Shown here in pieces: positions 4,768-6,396 of a stretch of 6,396 bases of DNA. Each line of letters begins with the position of its first letter. Position 1 is the stretch's first letter. The notes beneath the pieces are model-generated. The model made no database searches and was not told the origin of the DNA. It saw only the letters and a program-made list of their open reading frames with translations. The position numbers were made by a program, and so were the translations under genes. The stretch comes from JAWVZB01 sp033722375 (GTDB taxonomy: Bacteria > Actinomycetota > Nitriliruptoria > Nitriliruptorales > Nitriliruptoraceae): positions 1-6,396 of the forward strand of contig JAWVZB010000144.1 in the NCBI GenBank assembly GCA_033722375.1, in the 5' to 3' direction.

Positions 4768-6396
4768 CGGCTGCCTCCTGACGGCACGACCTTGGCGGCG
4801 CGGATCGAGCTCGGCGTCAGCCGCCGGCCATGGGCGAGCAGGCCCGTCACCGACCGCGAGTAGAAGTACAGGATCATGATGTCGAGGATGGTCGCGAGCC
4901 CGAGGGTGAAGGCGAAGCCGCGCACGGGCCCGACCGCGAGGAAGTAGAGGATGACCGCGGCGGCGAGCGTCACGGTGTTCCCGGCCAGGTTGGTGCGGAA
5001 GGCACTCTTGAACGCCCGGCCGATGCTGGTGCGGACGGTCTTGCCGAGCGCGACCTCGTCACCGATGCGTTCGAAGAAGATGATCGACGAGTCGGCCGTG
5101 ATACCGATCGACACGACGATCCCGGCGATGCCGGCCAGCGTCAGCGTGAACCCGGCCTCGCCGAGCAGCGTGATGACCGCGGTCACGAGGATCCCGAAGA
5201 TCGACAGCGCCCCGATCGCGATCAGGCCGAGCACGCGGTAGAAGAACACGAGGTAGAGCGCGACGAGCGCCAGGCCGATCAGTCCCGCGATCAGCCCCGC
5301 TTGGAGGGACTCCTCACCGAGCGTCGGAGACACGGTCTCGAACGTCGACGGCTCGAGCGTGATCGGCAACGCACCGGTCTTCAGCACGAGCGCGAGGTCG
5401 CTGGCCTCGTCCTCGCCACCGTCCGGGCTGCCGGCACCGCCGACGGTGATCTGGGCCTGGCCACCCGTGATGCCGACGCCACACTGGACGGTCGGGTTCA
5501 TCGTCGGCGCTGACTCGACCCGACCATCGAGCACGATCGCCAGCTGGTCGTTCTGGCCCTGGTCGCGGCGGCACGCGAGCTCGCCGGTGATCTCGGCGAA
5601 CTTCTCGGCCCCCTCGCCGTCGAGCTCGAGCGACACCGACCAGGCGTTCTGGAAGACCGCGGTCGCGCCCTCGACGTTCTCGCCGGTCAGCGCCGCCGGC
5701 CCGACCCGGTACTTGAGCGGGGCGCTCGGGGCGTCGGTCGGCACCTCCACGGGCGGGGCGGTCGTCTCGGTGGCGGTCGGGGACGCGGACGGGCTCGGCG
5801 ACGGCGACGGGCTGGCCTGCGCGAGCGGCACGATGCCGGCGTCGGTCGCGATGCGGAACGTCGGGGCGGCGCCCTCGGTCTCCGTCCCGGTTTCGGTCTC
5901 GGTTCCGGTCTCGGTCCCCGCAGGTGCGGCCGGGCTGGAAGCCGGCGACTCGGTGTCGCCCGGTGGGGAGGGCAGCGGCTGCTGGACGTTGGGGATCCCC
6001 TCGTCCTCGGCACTGCACACGACCCCACCTTCGTTCTCGTCGGGGACGGGGTAGTCGGGGTCGTCACAGTCGGGCGTCTCGTCGTAGGCCGGAGTGCCCG
6101 GGAGGATGACCTGCTCGACGGGGCGGAAGTTCAGCTTCGCGGTGGTGCCGATGACCTCCCGCGCGCGCTGGGGATCCTCGAGGCCCGGGAGCTGGACGAG
6201 CACGTCGTCACCCTGGCGCGAGATGTCGGGTTCCGCGATGCCCAGCGAGTCGACCCGCTCGCGGATGATCGAGATGGTCTCGTCGAGCACCTCGTCGAAG
6301 TCCTCGGGGCGTTCCTGGCCCTCCTCGAGCACCGGGCTGTAGATCGCGCTGATGCCCCCTTGGAGGTCGAGCCCGAGCCGTGGCCGCGCCCCGCTC
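4764..6396 (-). CDS. secD: Protein translocase subunit SecD (5' end outside the window)
   Basis: SecD is the larger partner of SecF in proton-driven late protein export. The frame is open to the right edge, so 543 residues are visible and the N terminus with its first membrane helix is missing. Counting from the first full codon (6395), LGLDLQGG (7-14) is the signature just after helix 1, and RVDSLGIAEPDISRQGDD (47-64) opens the P1 head/base domain. A low-complexity linker fills about 142-226. The second part of the extracytoplasmic domain (about 227-360) contains GPAALTGENV and LDGRVESAP. Five helices follow at about 364-387, 388-412, 416-441, 470-488 and 493-516. The fourth-helix motif reads TLAGIAGIVVSIGITADSS with FFERI after it. 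The TAD form with its conserved aspartate is the actinobacterial counterpart of the GMAVDANVLIFERI form. The GTG at 6332 lies after LGLDLQGG and cannot be the start. Confidence 0.96.
   Translation of the reverse strand, partial: SGARPRLGLDLQGGISAIYSPVLEEGQERPEDFDEVLDETISIIRERVDSLGIAEPDISRQGDDVLVQLPGLEDPQRAREVIGTTAKLNFRPVEQVILPGTPAYDETPDCDDPDYPVPDENEGGVVCSAEDEGIPNVQQPLPSPPGDTESPASSPAAPAGTETGTETETGTETEGAAPTFRIATDAGIVPLAQASPSPSPSPSASPTATETTAPPVEVPTDAPSAPLKYRVGPAALTGENVEGATAVFQNAWSVSLELDGEGAEKFAEITGELACRRDQGQNDQLAIVLDGRVESAPTMNPTVQCGVGITGGQAQITVGGAGSPDGGEDEASDLALVLKTGALPITLEPSTFETVSPTLGEESLQAGLIAGLIGLALVALYLVFFYRVLGLIAIGALSIFGILVTAVITLLGEAGFTLTLAGIAGIVVSIGITADSSIIFFERIGDEVALGKTVRTSIGRAFKSAFRTNLAGNTVTLAAAVILYFLAVGPVRGFAFTLGLATILDIMILYFYSRSVTGLLAHGRRLTPSSIRAAKVVPSGGSR
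4774..4779 (-). promoter_or_regulatory. Ribosome binding site of secF inside the secD 3' end
   Basis: AGGAGG, a perfect Shine-Dalgarno sequence, sits six bases before the secF ATG and within the last codons of secD. With the ATGA overlap it confirms the secF start and allows both re-initiation and fresh loading of ribosomes. Confidence 0.85.
5778..5813 (-). repeat. Ser-Pro dipeptide repeat in secD
   Basis: The protein reads SPSPSPSPSASP, coded by six-base units that vary at third positions (AGC/TCG/TCC with CCG/CCC). The synonymous variation argues for selection on the protein pattern rather than very recent DNA slippage. Such SP runs are typical of extended extracytoplasmic spacers. Confidence 0.8.
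5874..5915 (-). repeat. Thr-Glu/Thr-Gly hexanucleotide repeat in secD
   Basis: Seven six-base units related to ACCGAG encode TETGTETETGTETE. The units are close to a 12-base supra-repeat (ACCGAGACCGGA-like) with a few point differences. The high DNA identity between units makes replication slippage a plausible origin, and the unit length keeps the frame. Confidence 0.8.

Larger units (their letters stand above)
5718..5972 (-). other. Pro/Ser/Thr/Glu-rich linker within the SecD extracytoplasmic domain
   Basis: About 85 residues between the two halves of the SecD P1 domain are dominated by P, S, T, A and E. Two repeat blocks flank a more ordinary stretch (TFRIATDAGIVPLAQ). Mycobacterial SecD has a proline-rich linker at the equivalent place, so the insertion is a lineage trait, though the Thr-Glu and Ser-Pro repeats here are its own. 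It is probably a disordered spacer exposed outside the membrane. Confidence 0.85.

Noticed and set aside
3553..4863. A 436-codon plus-strand open frame across the rel-secF spacer and secF
   Set aside because: It is a GC-driven shadow: its composition is low-complexity (D, R, E, Q, H), and secF on the other strand accounts for the region with full motifs and a perfect ribosome site.
5041..5150. The TADSSIIFFERI form of the SecD fourth-helix motif, unlike the usual AVDANVLIFERI
   Set aside because: Mycobacterial SecD has the same TADS-FFERI pattern, so it is an established actinobacterial variant with the key aspartate kept, not a defect or novelty.
4830..6054. Plus-strand and alternative minus-strand open frames within secD
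   Set aside because: Their compositions (R/E/D-rich or R/P-rich) follow from frame-shifted reading of GC-rich DNA and of the repeat linker, and they have no independent support.
6330..6332. GTG at 6332 as the start of secD
   Set aside because: The frame continues upstream to the window edge and includes the LGLDLQGG signature, so this GTG is an internal valine codon.
1..6396. A search for CRISPR arrays, tRNA or rRNA genes, insertion sequences, attachment sites or defence-like gene sets
   Set aside because: The window is almost fully covered by five housekeeping genes. The only repeats are the in-frame secD linker repeats, and the two spacers (170 and 62 bases) are too small and lack the needed signals.

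Overview
The window is GC-rich, with strong G/C preference at third codon positions. All five real genes are on the minus strand, so transcription runs from position 6396 towards position 1. In that direction the order is secD (5' end outside the window), secF, a RelA/SpoT-type (p)ppGpp synthetase/hydrolase, a glyoxalase-II-like metallo-beta-lactamase-fold hydrolase, and hisS (3' end outside the window). The order secD-secF-(apt)-rel-(ppi)-MBL hydrolase-hisS is a known actinobacterial arrangement, for example in Mycobacterium. SecD also has two actinobacterial traits: a Pro/Ser/Thr-rich linker in its extracytoplasmic domain and a TADS variant of the fourth transmembrane motif. I infer an actinomycetote. 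The missing apt and ppiB genes and the form of HisRS may point to a lineage outside the classic Streptomyces/Mycobacterium groups, but the class cannot be settled from this sequence.

Layout. Positions 4764-6396 encode the C-terminal 543 residues of SecD, and its stop overlaps the secF start as ATGA. Positions 3706-4767 are secF. Positions 3536-3705 are a 170-base spacer. It holds a short hairpin, a -10-like hexamer, and a strong Shine-Dalgarno sequence that points to an in-frame CTG start for rel rather than the GTG at 3535. Positions 1304-3535 are rel. A 62-base spacer (1242-1303) has a small hairpin and the ribosome binding site of the next gene. Positions 498-1241 are the MBL-fold hydrolase, and two bases after its stop hisS begins at 495 and runs off the left edge.

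How the genes work together. SecD and SecF form the membrane complex that assists SecYEG in late, proton-motive-force-driven steps of protein export. Rel makes and degrades the stringent-response alarmone and senses uncharged tRNA on the ribosome. HisRS charges tRNA-His, so its neighbourhood with Rel links translation status to alarmone control only by genomic proximity. The hydrolase probably handles a glutathione-like or mycothiol-like thioester, but its substrate is not known.

This is a housekeeping region. I found no mobile element, CRISPR array, RNA gene or defence-like system. The points worth a second look are the rel translation start, the compacted gene order, and the repetitive linker and extra cysteines of SecD.
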